Shown: positions 22,723 to 30,496 of the stretch, one piece after another
How the letters are laid out: the number at the start of each line of letters is the position of its first letter
Numbering within the stretch: the stretch's first letter is position 1
Source of the DNA: a virus
Strand: one strand, 5' to 3'
Length of the DNA: 51,328 nt
IMG/VR virus record: IMGVR_UViG_3300036822_000043
Location: 1-51,328 of that record
Notes under the pieces: generated by a model
What the model was told of the DNA's origin: nothing
Database searches by the model: none
What the model saw: the letters and a program-made list of their open reading frames with translations, nothing else
Translations under genes and position numbers: made by a program

Positions 22723-23853
22723 CTAGGGGGACGTAAACGCCTTGAAGGAGGACCAAGAGCCGCCCGCCGCGCGAACCCGCCACTGGTACCTGATGTCCTT
22801 GTTGACTACAAGGTTGGCGATATGCGTTGTTGCCAGGTTCTCATCCACGACAGTATTGCCTTTGTCAGTAACTAGCTGGAACTCATACCCAGGCGCTCCG
22901 GTGACCGAACCCCACGAGAAGTTAACGATGTCGTGTGCCGTCTGCGACAATCCGACTGGAGGTGGCAATGTCATCAGGGTGGGAGTGGGCGTCGGCGTAG
23001 GCGTCGGGGTAGGTGTCGGGGCAGGGCCGCCATTCGCCGTGAGCGTAAGCCGCGACACGGTGAAGTTCTGCGCGACACCTCCGGTTGTGACTACCTCTGC
23101 TCCATAGTCGAATCCATTGAAGCCTGAGTTCGCCGGGAGGTACCCGTGGTTCACGAGCCACGTCATCATGGTGAGGACATCGATCGTACCGGACGACTCG
23201 TTCGGCCCATGCCAGATGAGTTCCTGGCCGGGACCCGCATTACCATGCCGACACAAGTTCCACGACTGCCCGCCGAATACGACACCCTTCACAAGATCAG
23301 ACAGACCCGAACACCCGGATGACGAGCCGGGACCTTCCAGATTTGCCTGGTCAGTCCAGATCATTGTCTCGTATGACCAGTCGGAGAAGACATTGCCAGC
23401 GACTCCGGTCCAGATGTCGTAACCCGCATCCCACTTGTTGCTGTTCCCCGTTCCGAAGCCCGGCGTGGAGATAGTGAATGAAGACACTAGGCTCGTGAAA
23501 TCGCTGAATGGCCGTGGCGTGTTAGACGTTGTCGTCATCACGAGCTGCGTGTTCGGGTAGGACACCACAGAGTTGCTAGAAGCGGAAACGTCGGCCGTAG
23601 CCGTCCAATGTTCAGGACCAGAAGCGGTCATTGTCTGCGTAGCGCCAGAGATGGGGTTCCACATGTCGTTGTCGACGTACAGCACGAACCCACCACCTGA
23701 CCCATCGATAGCCGGATCAACATACGGGCCACACGTACCGCTCGGCGCGGTTACGGTACACGTAGCCGCCGATGCTGGCATTTCTACAGCTACGGCCATA
23801 CTACTCATGGCCATAAGTGCCGCAAGTACAGCTAGCGAACGTGGACGCCTCAT
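22723..23853 (-). CDS. secreted GH12-like glycoside hydrolase with FN3-like domain
   Basis: A 376-residue protein with a Sec-type signal peptide (MRRPRSLAVLAALMAMSSMA, cleavage near ASA-A at about residue 30). A GH12-type beta-jelly-roll follows (about 38-274). YDIWTG then YETMIWTD places the nucleophile at E162, GGQSWNLCRHGN matches the next strand, and YGAEVVTT places the acid/base at E253, as in actinobacterial cellulase CelB. A Thr-Pro linker and a fibronectin-III-like domain (about 300-376) close the chain. It would cut beta-1,4-linked glucans or related exopolysaccharides outside the cell. As the last gene of the late operon it may help release or spread. It is an unusual phage cargo. 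The start has GGGGAG upstream. Confidence 0.8.
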   Translation of the reverse strand: MRRPRSLAVLAALMAMSSMAVAVEMPASAATCTVTAPSGTCGPYVDPAIDGSGGGFVLYVDNDMWNPISGATQTMTASGPEHWTATADVSASSNSVVSYPNTQLVMTTTSNTPRPFSDFTSLVSSFTISTPGFGTGNSNKWDAGYDIWTGVAGNVFSDWSYETMIWTDQANLEGPGSSSGCSGLSDLVKGVVFGGQSWNLCRHGNAGPGQELIWHGPNESSGTIDVLTMMTWLVNHGYLPANSGFNGFDYGAEVVTTGGVAQNFTVSRLTLTANGGPAPTPTPTPTPTPTPTLMTLPPPVGLSQTAHDIVNFSWGSVTGAPGYEFQLVTDKGNTVVDENLATTHIANLVVNKDIRYQWRVRAAGGSWSSFKAFTSP

Positions 23854-23866
23854 GACTGACTCCCCA

Positions 23867-24478
23867 CTACAAGCCAGGCCCTGGAGTAGGCACTAGCGGA
23901 TCGAATGGTTCTTGCCTCTTGATCATCGCATCATAGACGGGAATGGCCGGGGCGGCAGGCTTCACCCATACACCGCGGAATGGCGCCCGGTAGTAGCACG
24001 GCCATGAATACGGCTTAGCCGCCGTGTACGCCATCATGATGACCGCGCCGGGGCGCATGTTCTCCCAGACGGATCTCTCCCACGCGATCTCGACATCATC
24101 AGCCTTGAATGGCCGCGCGGTGTAGACGATGTCGAACTTGTTCCACGGAGGCGAGTCGGTACGCAGATCCATATACCGTGCGTCGACTCCTAGAGCAATA
24201 GCCTTCGTGATATAGTCGTCATTGATTTCATACCCGACTGCCCCGAGACCATGGTAATGTTGCGCAAGGTATAGCTTGGTGCCGATGCCGCATCCAGCTT
24301 CGCCGAACATTATCGGATCGGTACCAGCGAGCAGATGTGTAGCGACAGAAAGCATCTTGTCGAATTCCGCTAGCTCTAGCGGACTCCACCTCCACATCTC
24401 TGGATCTGGCTCGGTAGTCTCCCGTTCGAGGTAGAGCTGCTCTAGCTCCATGTCCCAGAGTTCTTGCCTACTGAGCAT
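23867..24478 (-). CDS. class I SAM-dependent methyltransferase in the lysis region
   Basis: A 203-residue protein. FGEAGCGIGTKLYLAQ is the SAM-binding loop, VGYEINDDYI carries the acidic ribose-binding residue, and KFDIVYTARPF is motif IV-like but lacks the NPPY/DPPY signature of DNA adenine/cytosine-N4 methylases, so the target is more likely a small molecule, protein or cell-wall component. ATG 24478 is chosen over a TTG further upstream. It overlaps the preceding gene by 11 bases and lies between the endolysin and the GH12 gene. Confidence 0.7.
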   Translation of the reverse strand: MLSRQELWDMELEQLYLERETTEPDPEMWRWSPLELAEFDKMLSVATHLLAGTDPIMFGEAGCGIGTKLYLAQHYHGLGAVGYEINDDYITKAIALGVDARYMDLRTDSPPWNKFDIVYTARPFKADDVEIAWERSVWENMRPGAVIMMAYTAAKPYSWPCYYRAPFRGVWVKPAAPAIPVYDAMIKRQEPFDPLVPTPGPGL

Positions 24479-24692
24479 GACGCGCCCCGTGGTCAAACAG
24501 CTTGCCGGTAGGCACTAGCGAAAAGCAGACAGCACACATCGACACCCGAAGTGCCCCGTCGGTGCGGAGAACATCCGCAACAAACTTCTCCTGCTCCTCG
24601 ACTTCGATAACTAGCCGGACGGGAACATCTATTGTGCTCACTTGCTCCTCCTCCTCATCGACTAGGATGTAGCGGACACCAGTAACAAGCAT
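24468..24692 (-). CDS. small hypothetical protein with Cys/His end
   Basis: A 74-residue acidic protein. The first half is beta-strand-like with a run of glutamates (LVDEEEEQVSTIDV). The end, MCAVCFSLVPTGKLFDHGARH, is a possible CCHH zinc site. The start at 24692 has only a weak ribosome binding site, so an upstream TTG is possible. Family not recognised. No hydrophobic segment, so it is not a holin. Confidence 0.5.
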   Translation of the reverse strand: MLVTGVRYILVDEEEEQVSTIDVPVRLVIEVEEQEKFVADVLRTDGALRVSMCAVCFSLVPTGKLFDHGARHAQ

Positions 24693-24715
24693 CCGCCACA
24701 ACCATATCGCTGCCC

Positions 24716-25519
24716 TTACGTCACCGGGGCGTTCCACGTCGCGTTCCACGTCTCCGGTCCAACCATGCCGTCTACCGACAGTCCCTTTTCCGACTGGAAC
24801 TGACGGCACTGACCTTCCGATTCGCCGCCGTAGATTCCGTCTACACCAAGCGACCACCCGCGCGAGGACATCTTGGACTGCCAGGTCCCGACATCCGGAC
24901 ACATGTAGTTGTGGCCATACTGCGGCCCGAAGTAGTCGACTGACATTGCCGGAGCAGCTCCACCACCACTAGGGGGCGGCGTACCACCGGACGGAGGCGC
25001 AGGCGTACCACCGCGCGCCAGGTCGAGAACATAGTCCATGGGGAACCCATTCCCGCAGTCAGAATGGTTCCCTCCCCACGTCCCTAGGTCGCGATGCTGG
25101 CAGACACCCCGGCCAGATCCCTGTGCCTGCGAGGCAGTCAGCTTGGTGATCGGGATGCCGAACTTGCTCGCCTCTTCCGCGACCCAGTCGGCCGCGTTCA
25201 GAAGCATGTTGCCGTGGCTATTACGCCACGTCGAATCCGACCAGGACGCAAAGCCGCATAGCTCGGCGGCCACACACACAGGATTAGCGTTCCCCTGTGT
25301 CCAAGCTTTGTTGCCGCGCGAGACGTACTCGCCGATCTTGCCCCGCTTGTCGTCGATGCCGGTGTGCGAGGAAACGCCAGAACTGCTACTGGCAAAGAAG
25401 TTCCCTAGCGACTCGTACGTCGTGCTCCCTTCCGCCGTGTGGAGTACGATAAGACGCACCGACGAGCCACCGCGCGTCGAGTAGTTTGGAGATGGGATCC
25501 ACACTCTCTGGAGCGCCAT
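24716..25519 (-). CDS. endolysin: N-acetylmuramoyl-L-alanine amidase with PG-binding domain
   Basis: A 267-residue lysin. The N-terminal Amidase_2/PGRP domain (about 1-170) has VLHTAEGS with zinc ligand H27, CQHRDLGTWGG with H142, and HSDCGNGFP with C155 as third ligand. A Gly/Pro linker precedes a C-terminal peptidoglycan-binding-like domain (DVGTWQSKM, LGVDGIYG, then QFQSEKGLSVDGMVGPETW), the repeat pattern of PG_binding_1. It cuts the amide between muramic acid and L-Ala in the peptidoglycan. No signal peptide, so export needs a holin, which was not identified. ATG 25519 is supported by AGAAGGGAAG upstream. Confidence 0.9.
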   Translation of the reverse strand: MALQRVWIPSPNYSTRGGSSVRLIVLHTAEGSTTYESLGNFFASSSSGVSSHTGIDDKRGKIGEYVSRGNKAWTQGNANPVCVAAELCGFASWSDSTWRNSHGNMLLNAADWVAEEASKFGIPITKLTASQAQGSGRGVCQHRDLGTWGGNHSDCGNGFPMDYVLDLARGGTPAPPSGGTPPPSGGGAAPAMSVDYFGPQYGHNYMCPDVGTWQSKMSSRGWSLGVDGIYGGESEGQCRQFQSEKGLSVDGMVGPETWNATWNAPVT

Positions 25520-25520
25520 G

Positions 25521-25721
25521 CTACTTCCCTTCTGGTTCCGGCCGGACGCTTCCGCCGTCAGATTCCCAGGACTGTTCACCGGGCGGCTCTACTGTGTCGC
25601 CTAGCGCCCAGTGTTCGTTCTGCTCCTCCGGGGGCAGCTCCCGGCTCCGGCGGACCTGTCGTAGCTCCGGTTGTGCCGGGTCGCGCGGTGCCTCGTCTTC
25701 CTGCTGTTGCTTGCCTGTCAT
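25521..25721 (-). CDS. small charged hypothetical protein upstream of the endolysin
   Basis: A 66-residue hydrophilic protein rich in Glu, Pro and Arg (RRSRELPPEEQNEHW) with no membrane segment. ATG 25721 has GGAAGGGAG upstream. It lies under the predicted minus-strand promoter at 25755-25783 and is probably co-transcribed with the endolysin. Family not recognised. Confidence 0.5.
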   Translation of the reverse strand: MTGKQQQEDEAPRDPAQPELRQVRRSRELPPEEQNEHWALGDTVEPPGEQSWESDGGSVRPEPEGK

Positions 25722-25754
25722 TACGACTCCCTTCCTTGAAACACCCATACCGCT

Positions 25755-25783
25755 AGTATACGCTCCCGGCGCGGCTACGTCTA
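25755..25783 (-). promoter_or_regulatory. predicted minus-strand promoter, TAGACG-N17-TATACT
   Basis: On the minus strand, TAGACG (25783-25778) and TATACT (25760-25755) are 17 bases apart, 34 bases before the small gene that opens the lysis group. The same arrangement is seen at 38981-39009. Confidence 0.55.
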
Positions 25784-25791
25784 GTCCTTCC

Positions 25792-26727
25792 CTACGTTGT
25801 GTATCCCTCAACCTGAATTGATGCCTTCGTAAGGCGCCATGAAGCGGATGATGAGTAGGCTGTATTCTTGATTGTATGAAGACCGGCATTAAGTGTCCCA
25901 GTCCATACCCCACAAATGGAGCTAAGATCACCATTAATAATATTCCTATCGCGACCTATTTCGAACTGAGCTCCATCTATCTGAATTCTGTTGACATGCA
26001 CCGTAGCTGGGCCACTTGTAACCTGTTGGCCGATCATGGACGAACTTATAGTTGCGATAGTCGTTGTTGGGAATGTAACCTGAATTGATGCTTGGTCTGT
26101 CCATGCCGGGCCGATGTCTCCTAGTGGCCCATCGCCGTACCCGAATAGGATTGTTGATAGGGAAGGCCATGCAGAGCCATTCCAGACCAACACATTTCCG
26201 GTATCCGTTTCAAGGCCGATACGCGGATTCGCCGGTGATGGGTGATATGCTGACGTCATTGAGACTACGGAACGGCCGCAGTACTGCCTTTCATCAACTA
26301 GTGTGTCAATAGTGCCAGAAGCATGAGATGTCCAGTGACTTACCGGGATATCCCACAAGCCAGTCGGCGTCTGCTGAAGCGGCGGCAATACCGGGGAACC
26401 ACTAGGCGCTCCGGTGATGACAACCGGCGATATTACCGTCGCGGATGTTGATGCTGTGCGGTTAAGGCGCACTACTAGGCGGTCAAGCCTGTCCTGTGCC
26501 GAAGCTGCCGGGATAGCCGTCTTCACGGTAGCCGTCGCATTCCACAACTGCCCTTTGATAAGACACGATCCCGCGCCGAGGTTCGCGGTACGGTTTGTAG
26601 TGTCAAGCCCAGGCGTAAAGCTAGCCGTGCCATCTGCGCCATCATAAATGCCAGCTGCCGACATGAACATTTCCCAGTCGGTAGTGGTAGTCAGCTGAGT
26701 AAAACCACTCGGCCTCGCGTCAGGCAT
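25792..26727 (-). CDS. minor tail protein
   Basis: A 311-residue protein with the look of actinophage tail-tip accessory proteins: a polar N-terminus (WEMFMSAAGIYDGADG), Ser/Thr-rich beta-strands, a short LVWNGSAW segment and a jelly-roll-like C-terminal part. AGGAGGAGAA precedes the start. It follows the large tail-tip protein by 8 bases. It may bind carbohydrate or decorate the tail tip. No catalytic motif is visible. Confidence 0.6.
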   Translation of the reverse strand: MPDARPSGFTQLTTTTDWEMFMSAAGIYDGADGTASFTPGLDTTNRTANLGAGSCLIKGQLWNATATVKTAIPAASAQDRLDRLVVRLNRTASTSATVISPVVITGAPSGSPVLPPLQQTPTGLWDIPVSHWTSHASGTIDTLVDERQYCGRSVVSMTSAYHPSPANPRIGLETDTGNVLVWNGSAWPSLSTILFGYGDGPLGDIGPAWTDQASIQVTFPTTTIATISSSMIGQQVTSGPATVHVNRIQIDGAQFEIGRDRNIINGDLSSICGVWTGTLNAGLHTIKNTAYSSSASWRLTKASIQVEGYTT

Positions 26728-26735
26728 TTCTCCTC

Positions 26736-29597
26736 CTACTTTGTCGATAGTCTCTTCTCGACAGTCTTAATCCTGTGAACAAGCTGCGCAATAATTTTAT
26801 TGTCCGTAGCCGTTGAACTAGTGGAGTTGCCTATCGTAGGCACAACATTAATAACAGGCTGCTGCGACGGGTCGGCCGTAAGCGTAACCCCGGAAACGAT
26901 ATCAGAATAAACATCCCCATTACGCACCTGAACGGTTACTACATCACCGAGACCATAATCCTGCCCGAATACCAGATATGGTGTATCAGTGACGGTAGTA
27001 CTCATAGCGGGACCATACGTGCCGGAGATCAGCGCGTCCTGCGCAGCTGCGGTAAGGTTCGGGGTACTAGTCTCGCTCGAATTGTCAATGAACTGCTCAA
27101 CCTTATTCCATTGAGTCACACCAGCAGACTGCGCCTGAACAAAAGCAGAAGCCCCCTGAACAAGAGCGTCGGTACACGTCGGGTCGGTAAGCGAAAGCTG
27201 AATGGATGTAAGGTTGCCGGTATCCTCCGAGAACCAGACAGTCTTGGACAGGTCGCGCGGTATATAAACATCGAACAGGAGACGACTACCGTTCCGCTTC
27301 AGGCTAATGCCCATACTCGAAAGTGGGTTGGTATAGTTCTGTGAAATTATCAACCGTATTATATCAAGCAGATTCAAGCCGACGCCAGAATTGAACTTGA
27401 CGACGTAGTTGATAGCAGGACCACGCGACTGATCGGCAGCGAAATCAATCAGCGACATTTGCCGCGAAGCAATCGCTCCGGCCGATTGTGATGGCGGCGA
27501 ACCAATAGGTATTGATGTTGGCCCAATATTGGCATTCACGAGAGCCTTTATTGACGATTCAATATGTACATTAGTTACACTCCAAGAACTACTCGCCAGT
27601 TGTGCGTTCCATGCCTTAGTAGGATCGGGATACGCTATCTTGTTCGCAATAAGCCCTAGGTAATCCGCGCCGGCCAAGGCAATGAACGGGCCAGCTAGTC
27701 CACCACCAGCAGTCATCCCCGTCGAGCCGGGTATCGAGTCCATATAGGATGGTGTCTCGCACTTACCACCGAACGTGAATATGCCGCGCCAGTTGATGCT
27801 AACAATGAACTGACCATTCAGCGTATGCATCATCAGGTTCCATAGGTCATCAGTATACTGCGCCAAAATAGACCATGATCCGACGGCATTGTAGTAAAGC
27901 TGTGCATTAATTGACGCATACTGAATAAGTCCATGACTAACAAGATTCGTGTCCAAGATTTCCGCCCACACTTCATCAGGCGGTATCGGCGGTACGGTAA
28001 TCCTGATAGTAGTAATCTGCTGAACAGAACTGCTACTAGCACCAACACTATCCGTACACGTAAGCGTGACGCTATATACCGCGCCGGCAGTAGGCGCACC
28101 GGTAACCGTATTCCCGCTAACGGACAGCCCCAGAGGTAGGCCACTCGCCTGCCATGTATATGGCGGACGGCCGCCCGTCGCGGTAAGTACAGCCTGGTAC
28201 GCAACTCCGACAGCACCATTTGGCGGCAACGTTGAAGTTATCGTCGGCGGCGTCGGAGTCATAAAGTGGAGAATCATTCCCCATATAGTAGTAGCGGCAC
28301 CATTAAGCGCTACCGTAACGCCAGCAGGATTAGTAACATTCGCATAGCTGGTATGCATATAACCATTCGAATTCCCCGAAACCGCACCACCAAGAGCTAT
28401 AGACGGAACTAGCCACGACAATGCGCTTGTCCAATTGCCTTCGAATGCTAGCATCAATGCCGGCACATTAGCAATAGCTCCTGTAGCCAATGATGGCACC
28501 GAAGTATTCATCCCGGTTGGGCCATTTGCGCGAGTAAGTGGACCGGCAACGGTAATTGCTACAGCCGATACGGCCGCAGTCGCAGGCGCAACAACACTAA
28601 TACTACCGCCAGCCGGCAATGCTGGCGCATTATCAAGCACCCATACGGATGTGTCACCATTCGGGCTGTTCCAAAGCAAACTGGCTATCATGGTGAACGC
28701 ATTGCCGAGACTATCAGCAACACTAGTTGGGTACACAGTATTCGATGTCAAAGCGTGAACAAATACGGTCGTGCCTTGCGGATACCCGGCGGGAACCGGG
28801 ATAACGTAAGGGCCGGTACCAGCAGCGCCATTAACAGATCCAACCCGTACCGGGACCGGAAGAATTACGCCAAGCAACGAAGAGTAATGGGAAGCAATTT
28901 CCCCAGCACTAAGAGCGCGGGTATAGATGGCTATATGCGCAAGACTACCGGTAAAGTAGCCAAGAGTACCACTACTGCCGGCACTCGTTAGGAAAGTGTG
29001 GCCAATTCGCCAGAAAAATGCGGCAACATAAACTCCAGTCACTGCTATTATTGCAACTTGTCCGCCATCCCGGTATAGAGTCATTGTGCTAGTTCCATCA
29101 TGCGTCAGCACGCAATGATGCCAGTTACCGTCATTCGTAGCAGCAACATCAACAACATGAACGCCACTAGTTGAATAATTATAACCATTCAACGTAGTAC
29201 CGCCGCTGCCTGACATAACGACGTCACGCGAATACGAACCAGATATCGTACCGGCAGCAGAAGTTTGATTGTGCTCGATCACGCCGCCAACAGTACCGGT
29301 TGTCCTGTAGAAGAACTCTATCGAGTATGGCGAACCAGTATTGGCCGAAGTCCAGGAATTAGAATCTACAATCTCACCAGTAGAGCCATCGAATGTAGCC
29401 GCTCCAGACTGGCCCCAAGGATCAGCAACTCCGAGCGTAACCCCGCCATAAATATTGCCGACAGAATTAGATACACGCTCCCGCGCGACAGATGAACCGG
29501 GAGCATCATCTAGCGGCCAGTAACGCGAAGGACTGGAAGCCATAACCCTCGACTGGTACTGGCTAGATGAGGCTAGAGCTAGCGTCTCAACACTCAT
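26736..29597 (-). CDS. tail-tip protein: LamG-like, Ig-like and ReqiPepy6 Gp37-like domains
   Basis: A 953-residue protein. ATG 29597 (GGAG 6 bases upstream) is preferred to 29609. An N-terminal concanavalin/LamG-like domain (WPLDDAPGS, GAATFDGSTGEIVDS, then LYRDGGQVA) is followed by beta-rich modules and a putative-Ig (He_PIG) repeat with GVAYQAVLTATGGRPPYTWQ and LPLGLSVSG. The C-terminal half, from about 540, has the ReqiPepy6 Gp37-like pattern that joins the tail to the tip (Tal-like role). The LamG part suggests binding to cell-surface glycans. The sequence is AT-richer than the head genes. It follows the distal tail gene with a 4-base overlap. Confidence 0.75.
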   Translation of the reverse strand: MSVETLALASSSQYQSRVMASSPSRYWPLDDAPGSSVARERVSNSVGNIYGGVTLGVADPWGQSGAATFDGSTGEIVDSNSWTSANTGSPYSIEFFYRTTGTVGGVIEHNQTSAAGTISGSYSRDVVMSGSGGTTLNGYNYSTSGVHVVDVAATNDGNWHHCVLTHDGTSTMTLYRDGGQVAIIAVTGVYVAAFFWRIGHTFLTSAGSSGTLGYFTGSLAHIAIYTRALSAGEIASHYSSLLGVILPVPVRVGSVNGAAGTGPYVIPVPAGYPQGTTVFVHALTSNTVYPTSVADSLGNAFTMIASLLWNSPNGDTSVWVLDNAPALPAGGSISVVAPATAAVSAVAITVAGPLTRANGPTGMNTSVPSLATGAIANVPALMLAFEGNWTSALSWLVPSIALGGAVSGNSNGYMHTSYANVTNPAGVTVALNGAATTIWGMILHFMTPTPPTITSTLPPNGAVGVAYQAVLTATGGRPPYTWQASGLPLGLSVSGNTVTGAPTAGAVYSVTLTCTDSVGASSSSVQQITTIRITVPPIPPDEVWAEILDTNLVSHGLIQYASINAQLYYNAVGSWSILAQYTDDLWNLMMHTLNGQFIVSINWRGIFTFGGKCETPSYMDSIPGSTGMTAGGGLAGPFIALAGADYLGLIANKIAYPDPTKAWNAQLASSSWSVTNVHIESSIKALVNANIGPTSIPIGSPPSQSAGAIASRQMSLIDFAADQSRGPAINYVVKFNSGVGLNLLDIIRLIISQNYTNPLSSMGISLKRNGSRLLFDVYIPRDLSKTVWFSEDTGNLTSIQLSLTDPTCTDALVQGASAFVQAQSAGVTQWNKVEQFIDNSSETSTPNLTAAAQDALISGTYGPAMSTTVTDTPYLVFGQDYGLGDVVTVQVRNGDVYSDIVSGVTLTADPSQQPVINVVPTIGNSTSSTATDNKIIAQLVHRIKTVEKRLSTK

Positions 29598-30496
29598 GCT
29601 CGGCTCCATCTATTTGTCCAGCTACATACCACACTTGACGCAGTAGTAGCGCCGGCAAGCCCTATTGTCACACTATTGATGCCGCCAACAAGAGGCCACA
29701 AATTTCGCGGAGTATTAACCACCAATTGATTCCATATATTGGTCTGCGTAGTAATATTCACTACCGACTGCTGTCCGCGCTGTGTAACTACCTGTACCTG
29801 CTGTCCTGCTGGTATAGCGGTATTAAGGGACCATGAAAGTCCGGTAGTGTTGTTCGTTATCGTCGGAGTCCCCGGCCCGGTAATGGTCCATATAGGCCAG
29901 GCAAGCCCAGTCCCCCTGTTGTTTATAGTATTGTCGCCAATAACTGCCGCCCCATTAAACTGTATAGGCAGCAATGGAAGGATACCGGCCGCCGACTGAG
30001 CTAGGGCATAAAGCCGCTGATTGGCGACAAGATCACTCCAGTACGGGTCCGGCGTCGAGAGCGAGAACGAGTACACGGCCATATCATTCTTGCCAACATC
30101 CGGGGTATCGAGGCCGGATGTCGTGTACGTCGCTATTTGCCGCGCGGAACCGTCGGGGCGTCCGATTATTAGTGTCCCCGGCTTGGGCACTTCATTACGC
30201 CGTGATAGGAATGCGCGCACTAGGCTATCGAGAAGCGTATAGTAGTCATTCCCATTATCGCTCGCGGGACGACCGACAAGAATAGCGAGGCCAATCGTAC
30301 CTGGCTGCGGTATGTAAATATTTGGAATCGCAGTACCGTCCAAGAATGGGATAATCTGCATCATCACAGGGAATCCATCAATCCCAGCGATAGCCGAACA
30401 GACGTACCCATTACTCATCGAACGATCAGACAAGTTCCACGTTTTGCCATCAGGATCAATATACGTTATGTTCAGCGGTGTAGGCGCGACAGACAT
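29594..30496 (-). CDS. distal tail protein (Dit-like)
   Basis: A 300-residue protein. ATG 30496 has GGAGG 8 bases upstream, with an in-frame TTG just before it. Opening LNITYIDPDGKTWNL and the middle FSLSTPDPYWSD match the siphovirus Dit/tail-component family, whose ring connects tube and tip. After about residue 170 a second beta-sandwich follows. Position directly downstream of the tape measure supports the call. Confidence 0.75.
   Translation of the reverse strand: MSVAPTPLNITYIDPDGKTWNLSDRSMSNGYVCSAIAGIDGFPVMMQIIPFLDGTAIPNIYIPQPGTIGLAILVGRPASDNGNDYYTLLDSLVRAFLSRRNEVPKPGTLIIGRPDGSARQIATYTTSGLDTPDVGKNDMAVYSFSLSTPDPYWSDLVANQRLYALAQSAAGILPLLPIQFNGAAVIGDNTINNRGTGLAWPIWTITGPGTPTITNNTTGLSWSLNTAIPAGQQVQVVTQRGQQSVVNITTQTNIWNQLVVNTPRNLWPLVGGINSVTIGLAGATTASSVVCSWTNRWSRA

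Noticed and set aside
24468-24692. Small protein next to the endolysin considered as holin
   Set aside because: It has no hydrophobic stretch long enough for a membrane span and ends in a probable zinc site.
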